Shown: positions 8,773 through 18,299, counted from the first letter of the stretch. The stretch is DNA of 55,252 nt from Flavobacterium sp. (GCF_028689845.1 NZ_JAQVCH010000021.1:1-55252), one strand, 5' to 3'. Made by a program: numbers and translations. The notes: generated from the sequence alone by a model not told the origin.

Positions 8773-10200
8773 TTATAGTGATAATTTTTTGTGAATATCA
8801 TCTACAAACTTTCTAAACTGTTTATCTGTTGTAACCAAATTATCCACTGTTTTACAAGCATGGAGTACCGTGGCATGATCTCGGTCGCCAATTTGTGAAC
8901 CAATATTAGCCAATGAGGCTTTGGTAAATTTCTTAGCAAAGAACATTGCTAGCTGACGAGCTTGAACGACATGTCGTTTCCGTGTTTTGGATTGTAAGGT
9001 ATCTAAATCTAATTGAAAATAATCAGAGACTACTTTTTGAATATAATCAATAGATATTTCTCGTTTGATATTCTTGACAAATTTTTCAACAACGCTTTTA
9101 GCCAATTCTAAATTAACTTCTTTTTTATTGAAAGACGATTGAGCAATTAATGAAATAATAGCTCCTTCTAATTCGCGAACATTCGATTTGATATTTCGAG
9201 CGACATATTCAATGATTTCTTCAGGAATTTCGACACCATCGCGATATAAAATGTTTTTCAAAATAGAAATACGGGTTTCATAATCGGGTTGGTGCAATTC
9301 TGCGGATAATCCCCATTTGAAACGAGATAACAACCGCTGTTCGATATCTTGCATATCTACCGGTGCTTTGTCTGAAGTCAAAATGACTTGTTTACCGTTT
9401 TGATGTAAGTAATTGAAAATGTGGAAAAACACATCTTGTGTTCCAGATTTTCCGGAAAGGAATTGCACATCATCAATAATTAAAACATCAATTAATTGAT
9501 AAAAATGAATAAAATCATTTCGTGTGTTTTTCTTAACCGAATCGATATATTGTTGTGTAAATACTTCTGCAGAGATGTACAACACTGTTTTGTCTGGATA
9601 TTTATCTTTAATTTCAACACCAATTGCATGAGCCAAGTGGGTTTTTCCTAATCCAACTCCGCCAAAAATTAAAAGGGGATTGAAGGAAGTTCCGCCTGGT
9701 TTATTGGCCACTGCCATTCCAGCAGAGCGAGCCAAGCGATTGGAGTCACCTTCAAGGAAATTATCAAAACTATAATTTGCATTCAGCTGAGATTCAATTT
9801 TTAAATTGCGAATACCAGGAATTACAAATGGGTTTTTTAGCTCAGGACTGATGTTTTTCAGTGGAGCATCGACATCTTGTGGCTTAACAGGACTGCGGTG
9901 TGTACTTGGCAATTGTTCCGTAAACGGTTGTTTATTGCCATAAGTGTTTTCCATTTTGATTTTATACAGTAACTTTGCATTTTTTCCAAGTTCTTTGGTT
10001 AAGGCCACTTTGAGTAATTTAACATAGTGTTCCTCTAACCATTCATAGAAAAATTTGCTTGGTACTTGAATGTATAAAGCATTGTCTGTGAGTTCCACTG
10101 AACGAATAGGTTCGAACCAAGTTTTATAGGCTTGCTCCTGAATATTGTCTTTTATAAACGCTAGACAGTTTTCCCATACCGATTCCGCAGTTTTGCTCAT
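8773..10200 (-). CDS. dnaA: Chromosomal replication initiator protein DnaA
   Basis: Binds DnaA boxes at oriC, opens the duplex and loads the replicative helicase. The 475 residues follow the standard four-domain plan: N-terminal helicase-interaction domain (1-85), a short linker, the AAA+ ATPase (about 135-350; Walker A GGVGLGKTH at 180-188, Walker B LIIDDVQFL), and the C-terminal DNA-binding domain with signature GDRDHATVLHACKTV. In several Flavobacterium genomes I recall dnaA as the first annotated gene with the same downstream phosphatase and methylase, so the origin may be close. The start has an AT-rich 197-bp upstream region shared with a divergent thioesterase gene. Confidence 0.98.
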   Translation of the reverse strand: MSKTAESVWENCLAFIKDNIQEQAYKTWFEPIRSVELTDNALYIQVPSKFFYEWLEEHYVKLLKVALTKELGKNAKLLYKIKMENTYGNKQPFTEQLPSTHRSPVKPQDVDAPLKNISPELKNPFVIPGIRNLKIESQLNANYSFDNFLEGDSNRLARSAGMAVANKPGGTSFNPLLIFGGVGLGKTHLAHAIGVEIKDKYPDKTVLYISAEVFTQQYIDSVKKNTRNDFIHFYQLIDVLIIDDVQFLSGKSGTQDVFFHIFNYLHQNGKQVILTSDKAPVDMQDIEQRLLSRFKWGLSAELHQPDYETRISILKNILYRDGVEIPEEIIEYVARNIKSNVRELEGAIISLIAQSSFNKKEVNLELAKSVVEKFVKNIKREISIDYIQKVVSDYFQLDLDTLQSKTRKRHVVQARQLAMFFAKKFTKASLANIGSQIGDRDHATVLHACKTVDNLVTTDKQFRKFVDDIHKKLSL

Positions 10201-10397
10201 AAATTCTAAAAATTATATTGTTTACTAAAGGTTATTCTGTTAAGAAAATAGACTATTTTCTCACTAACTTTTGGGTTAACAAATATGTGAACAAAAAAAC
10301 TTAAAAAAAAATAAATTGCTATTGGTTATATTGAAATAATGTTGTAAAGATGGATTAAGGGTTAAATCATTATATAAGAAAAAAATTACAGAAAAGT
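10201..10397. other. AT-rich intergenic region between dnaA and a thioesterase gene
   Basis: This 197-bp divergent region is very AT-rich and must hold both promoters. The minus strand has TTGTTCACA at 10286-10294, one mismatch from the TTATNCACA DnaA-box form. I see no cluster of good boxes, so calling it oriC is not supported by sequence alone. It could be an autoregulatory DnaA site. Confidence 0.3.
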
Positions 10398-10814
10398 ATG
10401 AAAGAACAACAATTAGAATTACGCGTTCGCTATTCGGAAACAGACCAAATGGGTGTGGTGTATCACGGGAATTATTTGCCTTATTTTGAGGTTGGTAGAG
10501 TCGAATGGCTTAGAAATCAGGGTATTTCCTATAAAAGCATGGAAGAAAACGGTGTCGCTCTTCCAATTGTTAATATAAATATAAGTTACAAAAAACCAGC
10601 ACGTTATGACGACTTACTTACCGTAGTGACTAAATTTAAAAATCAAAGCTCTGTGAAGATAGAATTTGAATGTAAAATTTTAAATGAAAAAGGAGAGTTA
10701 TTAACAACGGCCGATTTTATTTTGGTTTTTGTGGATATTCATACCGGTAAACCAATTCTTCCACCAGCAAACATCAAAGCAATTATTGATCGGATGGAAT
10801 TATCTGAAAATTAA
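10398..10814 (+). CDS. Acyl-CoA thioesterase, YbgC/4-hydroxybenzoyl-CoA thioesterase family
   Basis: A 138-residue single hotdog-fold thioesterase that hydrolyses acyl-CoA. The family signature is at the N-terminus: VRYSETDQMGVVYHGNY, with the catalytic Asp in ETDQMG and the YHGNYLPYFEVGR helix. The length is normal for YbgC. The acyl chain preference cannot be read. It diverges from dnaA and its stop overlaps by 4 bp the stop of the convergent YigZ gene. Confidence 0.92.
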   Translation: MKEQQLELRVRYSETDQMGVVYHGNYLPYFEVGRVEWLRNQGISYKSMEENGVALPIVNINISYKKPARYDDLLTVVTKFKNQSSVKIEFECKILNEKGELLTTADFILVFVDIHTGKPILPPANIKAIIDRMELSEN

Positions 10815-11425
10815 TCCGCTTTTTTGATTGTTATTTCAAAGAGTGAAGCAAAAATGTCGGCAATCGTGTCGGCATTTTTTTTTCGGATTGCAATTTGAAT
10901 TTCACAATTCAGTTCCATTTTTTGAGCGATGATTTCGATTTTTTTTTCTTTGATAATTCGCATCACCTTATTTATGTTTTTATAATCAAAAGTGAGTATA
11001 AAAGTAACATCAATTGTTTTTTCTACGATTGTTGCATTTTCCAATGCCATTTGTGCTGTTGTTTTATAGGCCGATATTAATCCGCCTACGCCTAATTTTA
11101 CACCTCCAAAATAACGAACCACGACTACTAGAATATTGGTGACTTCAAACGATTGGATTTGGCCGTAAATAGGCATTCCTGCACTATTATTTGGTTCGCC
11201 GTCGTCATTTGCTCTAAAACTAAGTTGTTCTATACCTATTTGATAGGCATAACACCAGTGACGTGCCGAAAAGTGTTGTTTTTTGAGCTGTTCGAGATGG
11301 GTTTTAACTTCCTCTTCAGTCGTTACAGAATAGGCATATCCAAAGAACTTACTATTCTTTTCTTTAAATAAGACTTCTTCCGAAGCCGTTTCGATGGTTT
11401 TATATGTATCCTTGAATTCATTCAT
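10811..11425 (-). CDS. YigZ/IMPACT family protein
   Basis: A 204-residue protein with the UPF0029/Impact N-terminal domain, including SARHWCYAYQIG, the DDGEPNNSAGMPI loop and VVRYFGGVKLGVGGL, followed by a ferredoxin-like DUF1949 C-terminal domain (about 140-204). Eukaryotic IMPACT regulates Gcn2; the bacterial role is uncertain. It is the last gene of the ribD-HAD-EamA-YigZ operon, 3 bp after the EamA gene, and its end overlaps the convergent thioesterase end by 4 bp. Confidence 0.9.
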   Translation of the reverse strand: MNEFKDTYKTIETASEEVLFKEKNSKFFGYAYSVTTEEEVKTHLEQLKKQHFSARHWCYAYQIGIEQLSFRANDDGEPNNSAGMPIYGQIQSFEVTNILVVVVRYFGGVKLGVGGLISAYKTTAQMALENATIVEKTIDVTFILTFDYKNINKVMRIIKEKKIEIIAQKMELNCEIQIAIRKKNADTIADIFASLFEITIKKAD

Positions 11426-11428
11426 ACC

Positions 11429-12289
11429 TTATTTACTTACTAATACTAAAGCTAAAATAGCCAACCCGATTCCAAAACCATTTCGTTTATTTATTTTTTC
11501 TTGAAAGAAAATTAATCCAGTAAGCGAAGAAAGCAATACAATAGCCACGTTATTTATAGTAAAGATAGTAGAGCTTTCAAAAACCTTACTAGAAAGCATT
11601 TTGATTACATAATATAAAGCAAAATAATTAGGAACGCCTAAAATGATTCCCGCTACTATATTTTTACCTTCTATTTTTTGGTAGTGCTTCCAAGTAAGGT
11701 AACCAATGATTATTATTCCTAACCCAAAAGCAACTAAGAACGTGTGTGAAGAAAATAGCGGAATTTCTGAAACAGGTAAATAATGATGTTCTAGAATTTT
11801 TAGCGTTGTATCAATGGTTCCTGCTCCTAAAAAAACCAAGAGCGGTAAGGTGATATTGCCTGTCGATTTTGAGTTTCCGTCTGCTTTTTTCGAGGTAAAA
11901 TAAACAGCCGCTAGAGCCAATAATATTCCTATTATTTTTAGAAAGCCCATCTCATCTTCAAATAGAATAAAACCAGCTGCAATCGGGATAATGACTGACA
12001 TTTTAGATGCTACTGTAGCTACTGATAGTCCGTTTCGTTGTGTGGTTAAAGCCGTTACATAGAAGACACTAATGAATAAAAATCCCAAAAAAACACTGCC
12101 AAACCACCATGGTTTCTGACTGATTTCAGAAAGTTGAAAGGCTGTTTCACTCCGCCATAAACCCATTGCAAAAGCAACTAAGTAATTCACAACCAGAGCC
12201 TGAATGATGTTAATGTTAAAGCGTGAAAATAATTTTAGAATAATAAATAATAAGGTGTTGAAAATAACACTCAGAAGAATATAAATCAC
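11429..12289 (-). CDS. EamA/DMT-family membrane transporter
   Basis: A 286-residue integral membrane protein with about ten hydrophobic segments in two five-helix halves, as in drug/metabolite transporters. The first half ends near AAVYFTSKKADG and a charged loop (about 133-145) separates it from the second. The C-terminal LTGLIFFQEKINKRNGFGIGL is the recognisable EamA end. The substrate is unknown. Its start overlaps the HAD gene stop by 4 bp. Confidence 0.88.
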   Translation of the reverse strand: MIYILLSVIFNTLLFIILKLFSRFNINIIQALVVNYLVAFAMGLWRSETAFQLSEISQKPWWFGSVFLGFLFISVFYVTALTTQRNGLSVATVASKMSVIIPIAAGFILFEDEMGFLKIIGILLALAAVYFTSKKADGNSKSTGNITLPLLVFLGAGTIDTTLKILEHHYLPVSEIPLFSSHTFLVAFGLGIIIIGYLTWKHYQKIEGKNIVAGIILGVPNYFALYYVIKMLSSKVFESSTIFTINNVAIVLLSSLTGLIFFQEKINKRNGFGIGLAILALVLVSK

Positions 12290-12894
12290 AAACTAATAAT
12301 TTTTTTGGCAAATAAATCGGTTACTACTTCTTCTCCCACTTTCAAATTCCAAACTACTAAGCCTAGCGAAGCCGCTGCATCGGTATTTTCTTTTTTATCA
12401 TCCACAAACAGTGTTCGTTTTGGCGATAATTCGTGTTTGTTAATTAGAAATTTAAAAATTTCTACGTCCGGTTTTCGCATTCCTAATTCATAGGAATAAT
12501 ATACTTTTTCAAAACAGTTATAAAAATCACGCGTCATAGACATGCCTTCTTTGTGTTCAAAATGGTCAATGTGAATCATATCTGTATTGGTTAATAAAAA
12601 CAACCGATACTTTCCTTTTAAATTTTGTAAAAACTCTACTCTTTCCAAAGGAAAAACGCCCAAGATTGCATTCCACGCAGCTCTGATTTCGTCTACCGTA
12701 GCATCGGGCAACTGTTTTTGAAAACCTTGAATAAACTCAGTTTCTGAGATTTTTCCAATTTCAAATCGTTTGTTTAGTTCATCTAACTCCTCGTTCCATT
12801 CTGTTAAGCCTAAATCCTTAAATGCTTTTTCTAGTCCGGGCATATTCAAATCGATGAAAATATTTCCAAAATCAAAAATAATCGTGTTTATCAT
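12286..12894 (-). CDS. HAD-superfamily hydrolase, YihX-like
   Basis: A 202-residue haloacid-dehalogenase-fold phosphatase. Motif I is FDFGNIFIDL with nucleophile Asp8 (the D-x-G-N form seen in YihX), motif II is LLTNTD, motif III is around GMRKPDVEIFKF, and motif IV is LFVDDKKENTDAA. An alpha-helical cap lies between motifs I and II. YihX dephosphorylates glucose-1-phosphate, but the substrate here is not determinable. Its ends overlap ribD and the EamA gene by 4 bp each. A phosphatase that removes the ribD-product phosphate is needed for riboflavin synthesis, so that role is an attractive but unproved possibility. Confidence 0.88.
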   Translation of the reverse strand: MINTIIFDFGNIFIDLNMPGLEKAFKDLGLTEWNEELDELNKRFEIGKISETEFIQGFQKQLPDATVDEIRAAWNAILGVFPLERVEFLQNLKGKYRLFLLTNTDMIHIDHFEHKEGMSMTRDFYNCFEKVYYSYELGMRKPDVEIFKFLINKHELSPKRTLFVDDKKENTDAAASLGLVVWNLKVGEEVVTDLFAKKIISL

Positions 12895-13928
12895 GGCTTG
12901 GTCAAGATTAAAAGTTCGTCGTTGTTGCTGTTTTTTATTAATTCTAAAATACCGTTTATGGAAGGTGCTTTTGTCCCTTCTTTAAACATCATTGCTCCTT
13001 TAAAAACCCTTGCTTCATCCCATAAACCCGCCTCGATAAAGCTAGTTAAGGTTTTCGCTCCGCCTTCTACAAGCACAGATTGAATTTCTAAGGAATATAG
13101 AAAAGCACAAATTCGTTCAATAAGTTGACTATCAAAGATAATATTTTCATAAATACAATTTTCATCTTTCGAAAAAATTTCTTGCTCCGTAAAAATAATT
13201 GTTTTTTGGGCTTTATTTTTAACGGTAAAATCAGATGGGATTTTTCCAAAACGGTCTAAAATAATTCTAACAGGGTTTGTGCCTTTCCAATCTCGTGCAT
13301 CTAAACTTGGGTTATCGACTAAAACGGTAGTTGTTCCAGCTAAAATAGCTTGTTCTTCCGTTCGCCATTTATGGACTAACTGCCGAGAATAGCTATTGGT
13401 AATCCAAACAGGTTGGCAAGTCTCTTTGTGTGTTGGAGATAAAAAACCATCGGCACTTTCTGCCCACTTTAGAATAATATACGGACGCTTTTTTTGATGA
13501 AAAGTAAAAAAACGTTTGTTCAGTTCTCTGCATTCTTTTTCTAAAACACCTACATCAACAGAAACACCTGCTTTTTGAAGTTTTTCAATTCCTTTTCCAG
13601 CTACTTTACTATGCGGATCAACCGTGCCAATAACTACTTTTGGGATGCTGTATTTGAGAATTAAATCGCTACACGGAGGTGTTTTTCCGTGATGGCTACA
13701 TGGTTCTAAACTCACATATAAGGTTGCTTTTTTTAATTGCGATCTGTCTTTAACAGCATTAATCGCATGAACTTCGGCATGTGCTTCACCCGCTTTTTGA
13801 TGCCAACCTTCGCCAATAATTTGGTTATTAGATACAATTACACAGCCTACCATCGGGTTAGGATAGGTTTTGCCAAAGCCATTTTTAGCCAACTGCAAAC
13901 AACGTTGCATGTAAATTTCTGGTTTCAT
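12891..13928 (-). CDS. ribD: Bifunctional riboflavin biosynthesis protein RibD
   Basis: Carries out the deaminase and reductase steps that turn the GTP cyclohydrolase II product into 5-amino-6-ribitylamino-uracil phosphate. The N-terminal cytidine-deaminase-like domain (1-145) has its zinc ligands and catalytic Glu: His50 and Glu52 in HAEVHA, Cys77 in EPCSHHGKTPPCS and Cys86. The C-terminal NADPH-dependent reductase domain (about 147-345) includes LKWAESADGFL and the VEGGAKTL motif. The length of 345 is normal. It is the first gene of a four-gene operon with 4-bp overlaps. Confidence 0.96.
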   Translation of the reverse strand: MKPEIYMQRCLQLAKNGFGKTYPNPMVGCVIVSNNQIIGEGWHQKAGEAHAEVHAINAVKDRSQLKKATLYVSLEPCSHHGKTPPCSDLILKYSIPKVVIGTVDPHSKVAGKGIEKLQKAGVSVDVGVLEKECRELNKRFFTFHQKKRPYIILKWAESADGFLSPTHKETCQPVWITNSYSRQLVHKWRTEEQAILAGTTTVLVDNPSLDARDWKGTNPVRIILDRFGKIPSDFTVKNKAQKTIIFTEQEIFSKDENCIYENIIFDSQLIERICAFLYSLEIQSVLVEGGAKTLTSFIEAGLWDEARVFKGAMMFKEGTKAPSINGILELIKNSNNDELLILTKP

Positions 13929-14009
13929 CGTTTCACAAATTTACACTTTTTGAGAAATAAAGTAGAAATAGTTTTACTTTTACGTTTTCAACAAGTAAAT
14001 CTGAATTCC

Positions 14010-14489
14010 ATGCCTTTTATTCGACCAATCCAATTGTCCGATAACCAAGAACTTGCCACTGTAATCCGTTCCGTTTTAGTGGAACATCAAGTGCCAAAAG
14101 TGGGAACGGCGTATGCGGATATTTCGTTAGATTGTATGTTTGAAACCTATTCAAAACCTAGAAGTGCTTATTTTGTGGTGGAACAAGACGGAAAAATTAT
14201 TGGTGGTGCCGGAATTAGTCCCTTAGAAAATGAAGCCGCTTCGCTTTGCGAATTGCAAAAAATGTATTTTTTACCTGAAGCAAGAGGCATTGGGCTCGGA
14301 CAGCAAATGATGACAACTTGTTTGGAAGCGGCCCTTTCTTTTGGCTATCAACAGTGTTATTTAGAAACCATGCCCAATATGTTGGAGGCTCAGCACTTAT
14401 ATAAAAAAGTTGGTTTTGCTTATATTAAAGAGCCAATGGGTTGCACAGGACATACTTCTTGTCCGGTTTGGATGTTGAAAACACTTTAA
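14010..14489 (+). CDS. GNAT family N-acetyltransferase
   Basis: A 159-residue acetyltransferase starting MPFIRPIQLSDNQEL. The acetyl-CoA loop is LPEARGIGLGQQMM (the R-x-x-G-x-G motif) and the C-terminal LYKKVGFAYI is typical. The open frame extends about 90 codons upstream but overlaps ribD antisense; the ATG at 14010 gives a normal-length protein. The substrate is unknown. It precedes prmC by 11 bp and is probably co-transcribed. Confidence 0.9.
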   Translation: MPFIRPIQLSDNQELATVIRSVLVEHQVPKVGTAYADISLDCMFETYSKPRSAYFVVEQDGKIIGGAGISPLENEAASLCELQKMYFLPEARGIGLGQQMMTTCLEAALSFGYQQCYLETMPNMLEAQHLYKKVGFAYIKEPMGCTGHTSCPVWMLKTL

Positions 14490-14500
14490 ATTTTCTTTTC

Positions 14501-15355
14501 ATGACTTTTAAACACTATCAAACTTTTTTTCGTTCCGAATTAGCTTCTTTTTATGATGCCATGGAAATTGATAGCTTTTTTTATCTGATTTTAGAAAAAT
14601 TACACCAACTTAAACGCATCGATTTGGCGTTGAATCCTTCTTTGCAGCTGGCAATAGCCGATGAAAAAAAATGGCAGTTGATTCTAGCTGATTTAAAAGA
14701 GCAACGGCCGATACAATACATCCTAGGTGAAACTTCTTTTTACGGACTTCCCTTTACGGTCAATGAACATACTTTAATTCCACGTCCGGAAACCGAAGAA
14801 TTAGTTGCTTGGATTTTAGCTGATTTACAATCGGCAACTTCTCCGCTAAAGGTGTTGGATATTGGAACTGGAACGGGTTGTATTCCTATTTCTCTTAAAA
14901 AAAATAACGAGTTGCTTCAAGTGGATGCTTTGGATGTTTCGGAAGAAGCTTTATTGGTTGCTCAAGCCAATGCAGTACAAAACCACGTGATGATTACTTT
15001 TCTGAATCAAAATATTTTAGAAATCACTGCTTTTTCAAAATCGTATGACGTGATTGTTTCCAATCCGCCGTATGTTCGCTACTCGGAAAAAGAAGCAATG
15101 GCTAAAAATGTGTTGGATTTTGAACCTTCGCTTGCGTTATTTGTTTTTGATGAAAATCCGCTTATTTTTTACGAAAAAATAGCTGCTTTAGCTTGGAAAA
15201 ACTTAACTCCTAACGGATTTTTATATTTTGAAATCAATCAATACTTAGGGCAAGCCATGCTGGATTTACTCTCCAATCAAGGATTTCAGTCCGTTGAATT
15301 GCGAAAAGATGTTTATGGAAATGACCGTATGATTAAAGCAATAAAACCTAAATAA
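14501..15355 (+). CDS. prmC: Release factor glutamine methyltransferase PrmC (HemK)
   Basis: N5-methylates the glutamine of the GGQ motif in release factors 1 and 2, making translation termination efficient. The 284-residue protein has an N-terminal helical release-factor-binding domain (1-90) and a Rossmann methyltransferase with SAM loop LDIGTGTG (119-126) and catalytic NPPY (188-191). IPRPETEELV is also diagnostic. The start at 14501 gives MTFKHYQTFF; an upstream in-frame codon lies within the GNAT gene and is rejected. Confidence 0.95.
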   Translation: MTFKHYQTFFRSELASFYDAMEIDSFFYLILEKLHQLKRIDLALNPSLQLAIADEKKWQLILADLKEQRPIQYILGETSFYGLPFTVNEHTLIPRPETEELVAWILADLQSATSPLKVLDIGTGTGCIPISLKKNNELLQVDALDVSEEALLVAQANAVQNHVMITFLNQNILEITAFSKSYDVIVSNPPYVRYSEKEAMAKNVLDFEPSLALFVFDENPLIFYEKIAALAWKNLTPNGFLYFEINQYLGQAMLDLLSNQGFQSVELRKDVYGNDRMIKAIKPK

Positions 15356-15363
15356 ATAACGGT

Positions 15364-16614
15364 TTATTCATAACGCAAGGCTTCAATTGGGTCTAGTCGT
15401 GATGCTTTGATGGCTGGATATAAACCCGAAATTAAGGCTACAAAAAAACTAGTGATGACTGCCGCGATTATTGCCATCCACGGAATGATGAATTGAAATT
15501 CAAGTAAAGCGGCAAAAACAGAACCAATCGTAATTCCTAAAATAATTCCTAAAAGTCCACCTAGTTGTCCGATGACAATGGTTTCAGTAAAGAACTGAAA
15601 TGCAATCGTATTCTTTGTCGCTCCTAATGCTTTGCGAACGCCAATTTCACGAGTTCGTTCGGTGACAGAAACCAACATAATATTCATCAGTGCAATCGAA
15701 GAACCAAAAATAGTAATGATGCCAATAATCCAAGCAGAAACACTTAAAACAGAGGTAAGCGATAAAATTTGATTGATTAATTCATCACTTCGCACGATGC
15801 CGAAATTGCTTTCTTCCACCGGGTTTTGTTTTCTCACTTGTCGCATCGTGATAATGGCTTGGTCAATGGCGGCTTCTAGCAATTCTTTTTTCTCGACCAA
15901 TACACTTAAATTATAATTGATATTGGGTTGCGAAAAAAGCGAACGGGCTACTTGAATCGGAATCATTACTCGTAAATCCTGACTGTTTCCAAAAGTCGAC
16001 CCTTTTTCCTTTAAAATACCAATCACTTTAAATTTGGCTCCCCGAATGGAGATGGTTTTTCCAACGGGATTAACATCTTTTAATAAGCCATTAGCAAAAT
16101 CGGAACCCACGACACAAACAAACGTATTATTTTCAATATCAAAACCTGTAAAGTTTCGTCCGTCTGCGAGTTCTAAGCCAGAGTTGGTTAAAAAATAATC
16201 ATCCACACCTAAAATTTGAATTTCAGGATCTGTTTTTTGATTTTCATATTTTACTTCTGCTCCAGAAGTGGCCGTAAACGATAAAGAGGCATGCGTAAAT
16301 GGATAGGTGTATTTTTCTTGAAAGGCTTTTGCTTCAGGATAGGAAATAATCGGATTATTGATTTCGCGGTCGTTGTTGCGACTACTATTGCCAACGCGGA
16401 CTTCCAATTCATACTGGCGAATGTTGAAAGTGTTGGCTCCCATCGAAGCAAAATTAGAAGAAACCGTGTTTTCTAAAGCTGAAACCACCGTTAAAATACT
16501 GACTAAAGCCGTAATTCCAATTGCAATAATAACGATGGTCAAAATCGTACGAAGCAATTGGGTTTTAATTGAACCTAATGCAATTTTGATATTTTCTTTA
16601 ACTAATCGTGCCAT
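15364..16614 (-). CDS. MacB-type ABC transporter permease
   Basis: A 416-residue permease with one N-terminal transmembrane helix (about 20-40), a periplasmic MacB_PCD domain (about 42-270) and three C-terminal helices in an FtsX domain (about 285-405), ending in DPIEALRYE. The cytoplasmic coupling segment RTREIGVRKALGAT is clear. MacB-like systems export peptides, lipoproteins or toxins through an ATPase, which is not encoded adjacent here. It is convergent with prmC, ending 8 bp from it. Confidence 0.92.
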   Translation of the reverse strand: MARLVKENIKIALGSIKTQLLRTILTIVIIAIGITALVSILTVVSALENTVSSNFASMGANTFNIRQYELEVRVGNSSRNNDREINNPIISYPEAKAFQEKYTYPFTHASLSFTATSGAEVKYENQKTDPEIQILGVDDYFLTNSGLELADGRNFTGFDIENNTFVCVVGSDFANGLLKDVNPVGKTISIRGAKFKVIGILKEKGSTFGNSQDLRVMIPIQVARSLFSQPNINYNLSVLVEKKELLEAAIDQAIITMRQVRKQNPVEESNFGIVRSDELINQILSLTSVLSVSAWIIGIITIFGSSIALMNIMLVSVTERTREIGVRKALGATKNTIAFQFFTETIVIGQLGGLLGIILGITIGSVFAALLEFQFIIPWMAIIAAVITSFFVALISGLYPAIKASRLDPIEALRYE

Positions 16615-16747
16615 ATTCCTTATTTGACACGAAATTACAATAATTGTTACAAGGTTTCTTTATTTTCTTTAAAAAGTAAGATATTTGCAAGGTCAAAATG
16701 CAATTTCAATATCAAAATTCAACTGCAAAGTTAAAAGGCAATTCTTT

Positions 16748-16804
16748 TTTGTCATTCCGAAAGATGATGAAGGCGAAATAGGAATCTCCTGCAAAGCAGG
16801 AAAA
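16748..16804 (+). repeat. GTCATTCCGA...GGAATCTC dispersed element copy
   Basis: The 220-bp gap before hisS contains GTCATTCCGA and, about 30 bp later, GGAATCTCC followed by a small TGCAAAGCA palindrome. This pair of blocks is a short dispersed element I recall from intergenic regions of Bacteroidota genomes. No other function is apparent in the gap. Confidence 0.4.
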
Positions 16805-16834
16805 AAATGAAAACAGAATCTAATAAATAGTATA

Positions 16835-18205
16835 ATGGCTCAAAAACCAAGTATTCCAAAAGGAACGAGAGATTTTTCACCGACAGAGGTGGCAAAACGA
16901 AATTACATCAGCTCGATTATGAAACATCATTTTGAGGTTTTTGGTTTTCAGCCGATTGAAACCCCGTCTTTTGAAAATTCGGATACCTTAATGGGGAAAT
17001 ATGGAGAAGAAGGAGATCGGTTGATTTTTAAAATATTGAATTCAGGAGATTATTTAGATAAAGTGTCTGAAGCAGAACTCACGCAAAAAGACTATAAAAA
17101 ATTAGCGAGTAAAATCTCAGAAAAAGCACTTCGTTATGATTTAACGGTTCCGTTTGCTCGGTATGTGGTTCAACATCAAAACGAGATTGAATTTCCGTTT
17201 AAGCGATATCAGATTCAACCGGTTTGGCGAGCCGATCGTCCGCAAAAAGGACGTTTTAGAGAGTTTTATCAATGTGACGCCGATGTGGTGGGTTCAAATT
17301 CGCTTTGGCAAGAAGTAGAATTAGTTCAATTGTATGATGCGGTTTTTACCCAATTGGGATTGGGCGGAACGACGATAAAAATCAATAACCGCAAAATATT
17401 ATCTGGCATTGCAGAAGTGATTGGAGCTCAAGATAAATTAATCGATTTTACGGTTGCTTTAGATAAATTAGATAAAATTGGCGAGGAAGGGGTGAAGAAC
17501 GAAATGCTTGAAAAAGGAATTTCTGCCGAAGCCATTGCTAAAATTCAACCACTCTTTCATTTTACGGGAAGTGTGTCGGAGAAAATCGATAAGTTGCAGG
17601 TTTTATTACAATCGTCGGAAGAAGGTCAAAAAGGAGTGGAAGAACTTCGTTTTATCACTGAAGCGATACAGGAATTAGGTTTGCAAACTGCTATTTTAGA
17701 TTTGGATGTAACCTTGGCTCGAGGATTAAATTACTACACGGGAGCCATTTTTGAAGTCGTTGCTCCGCATGTGGCCATGGGTTCTATTGGTGGTGGTGGT
17801 CGTTATGATGATTTGACTGGTATTTTTGGATTAAAAAATATGAGTGGTGTGGGAATTTCATTTGGTTTAGACCGAATTTATTTGGTTTTAGACGAATTAA
17901 GCCTATTTCCCGATACGGTTACCGCCACAACCCAAGCTCTTTTTATGAATTATGGCACTCGCGAAAGTTTTTATGCGATGAAAGCCATTTCACAATTACG
18001 CCAAGCAGGAATTAAAGTAGAATTATATCCCGATGCGGCCAAATTAGACAAACAATTTAAGCATGCTGACAAACGCGGAATTCCATTTGCTGTTTTAGCA
18101 GGACAATCTGAAATGGAACGATTGGAGTTTGGTTTGAAAAATTTACAAACAGGCGAACAAATCAAACTTGATTTTGAAGGATTAAAAGCGGCCTTGTTAA
18201 GTTAA
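16835..18205 (+). CDS. hisS: Histidine--tRNA ligase
   Basis: Charges tRNA-His with histidine. It is a class II synthetase of 456 residues beginning KGTRDFSP, the classic HisRS motif that precedes motif 1. Motif 2 is [12 protein letters not shown], the histidine-specific loops are [10 protein letters not shown] and GGGRYDDL, and motif 3 is [13 protein letters not shown]-terminal anticodon-binding domain occupies about 360-456. The gene stands alone between the MacB permease and pta. Confidence 0.97.
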   Translation: MAQKPSIPKGTRDFSPTEVAKRNYISSIMKHHFEVFGFQPIETPSFENSDTLMGKYGEEGDRLIFKILNSGDYLDKVSEAELTQKDYKKLASKISEKALRYDLTVPFARYVVQHQNEIEFPFKRYQIQPVWRADRPQKGRFREFYQCDADVVGSNSLWQEVELVQLYDAVFTQLGLGGTTIKINNRKILSGIAEVIGAQDKLIDFTVALDKLDKIGEEGVKNEMLEKGISAEAIAKIQPLFHFTGSVSEKIDKLQVLLQSSEEGQKGVEELRFITEAIQELGLQTAILDLDVTLARGLNYYTGAIFEVVAPHVAMGSIGGGGRYDDLTGIFGLKNMSGVGISFGLDRIYLVLDELSLFPDTVTATTQALFMNYGTRESFYAMKAISQLRQAGIKVELYPDAAKLDKQFKHADKRGIPFAVLAGQSEMERLEFGLKNLQTGEQIKLDFEGLKAALLS

Positions 18206-18299
18206 AAGTCTTACATTTAGAAAGCCGAATCAAGTTGCTTTTGCGACTTTGATTTAAAATATATTTTGTATTATTTAAAGCAAGTTACCCTAAAAAGAC

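Noticed and set aside
8840..8848. TTATCCACT as a DnaA box inside dnaA
   Set aside because: A single near-match inside coding sequence, without neighbours, is expected by chance.
13737..14009. N-terminal extension of the GNAT protein at 14010
   Set aside because: It is antisense to ribD and has no acetyltransferase features; the ATG at 14010 gives a normal-length enzyme.
16358..16627. 89-codon plus-strand open frame in the MacB permease gene
   Set aside because: Shadow of the permease N-terminus; no promoter or family similarity.
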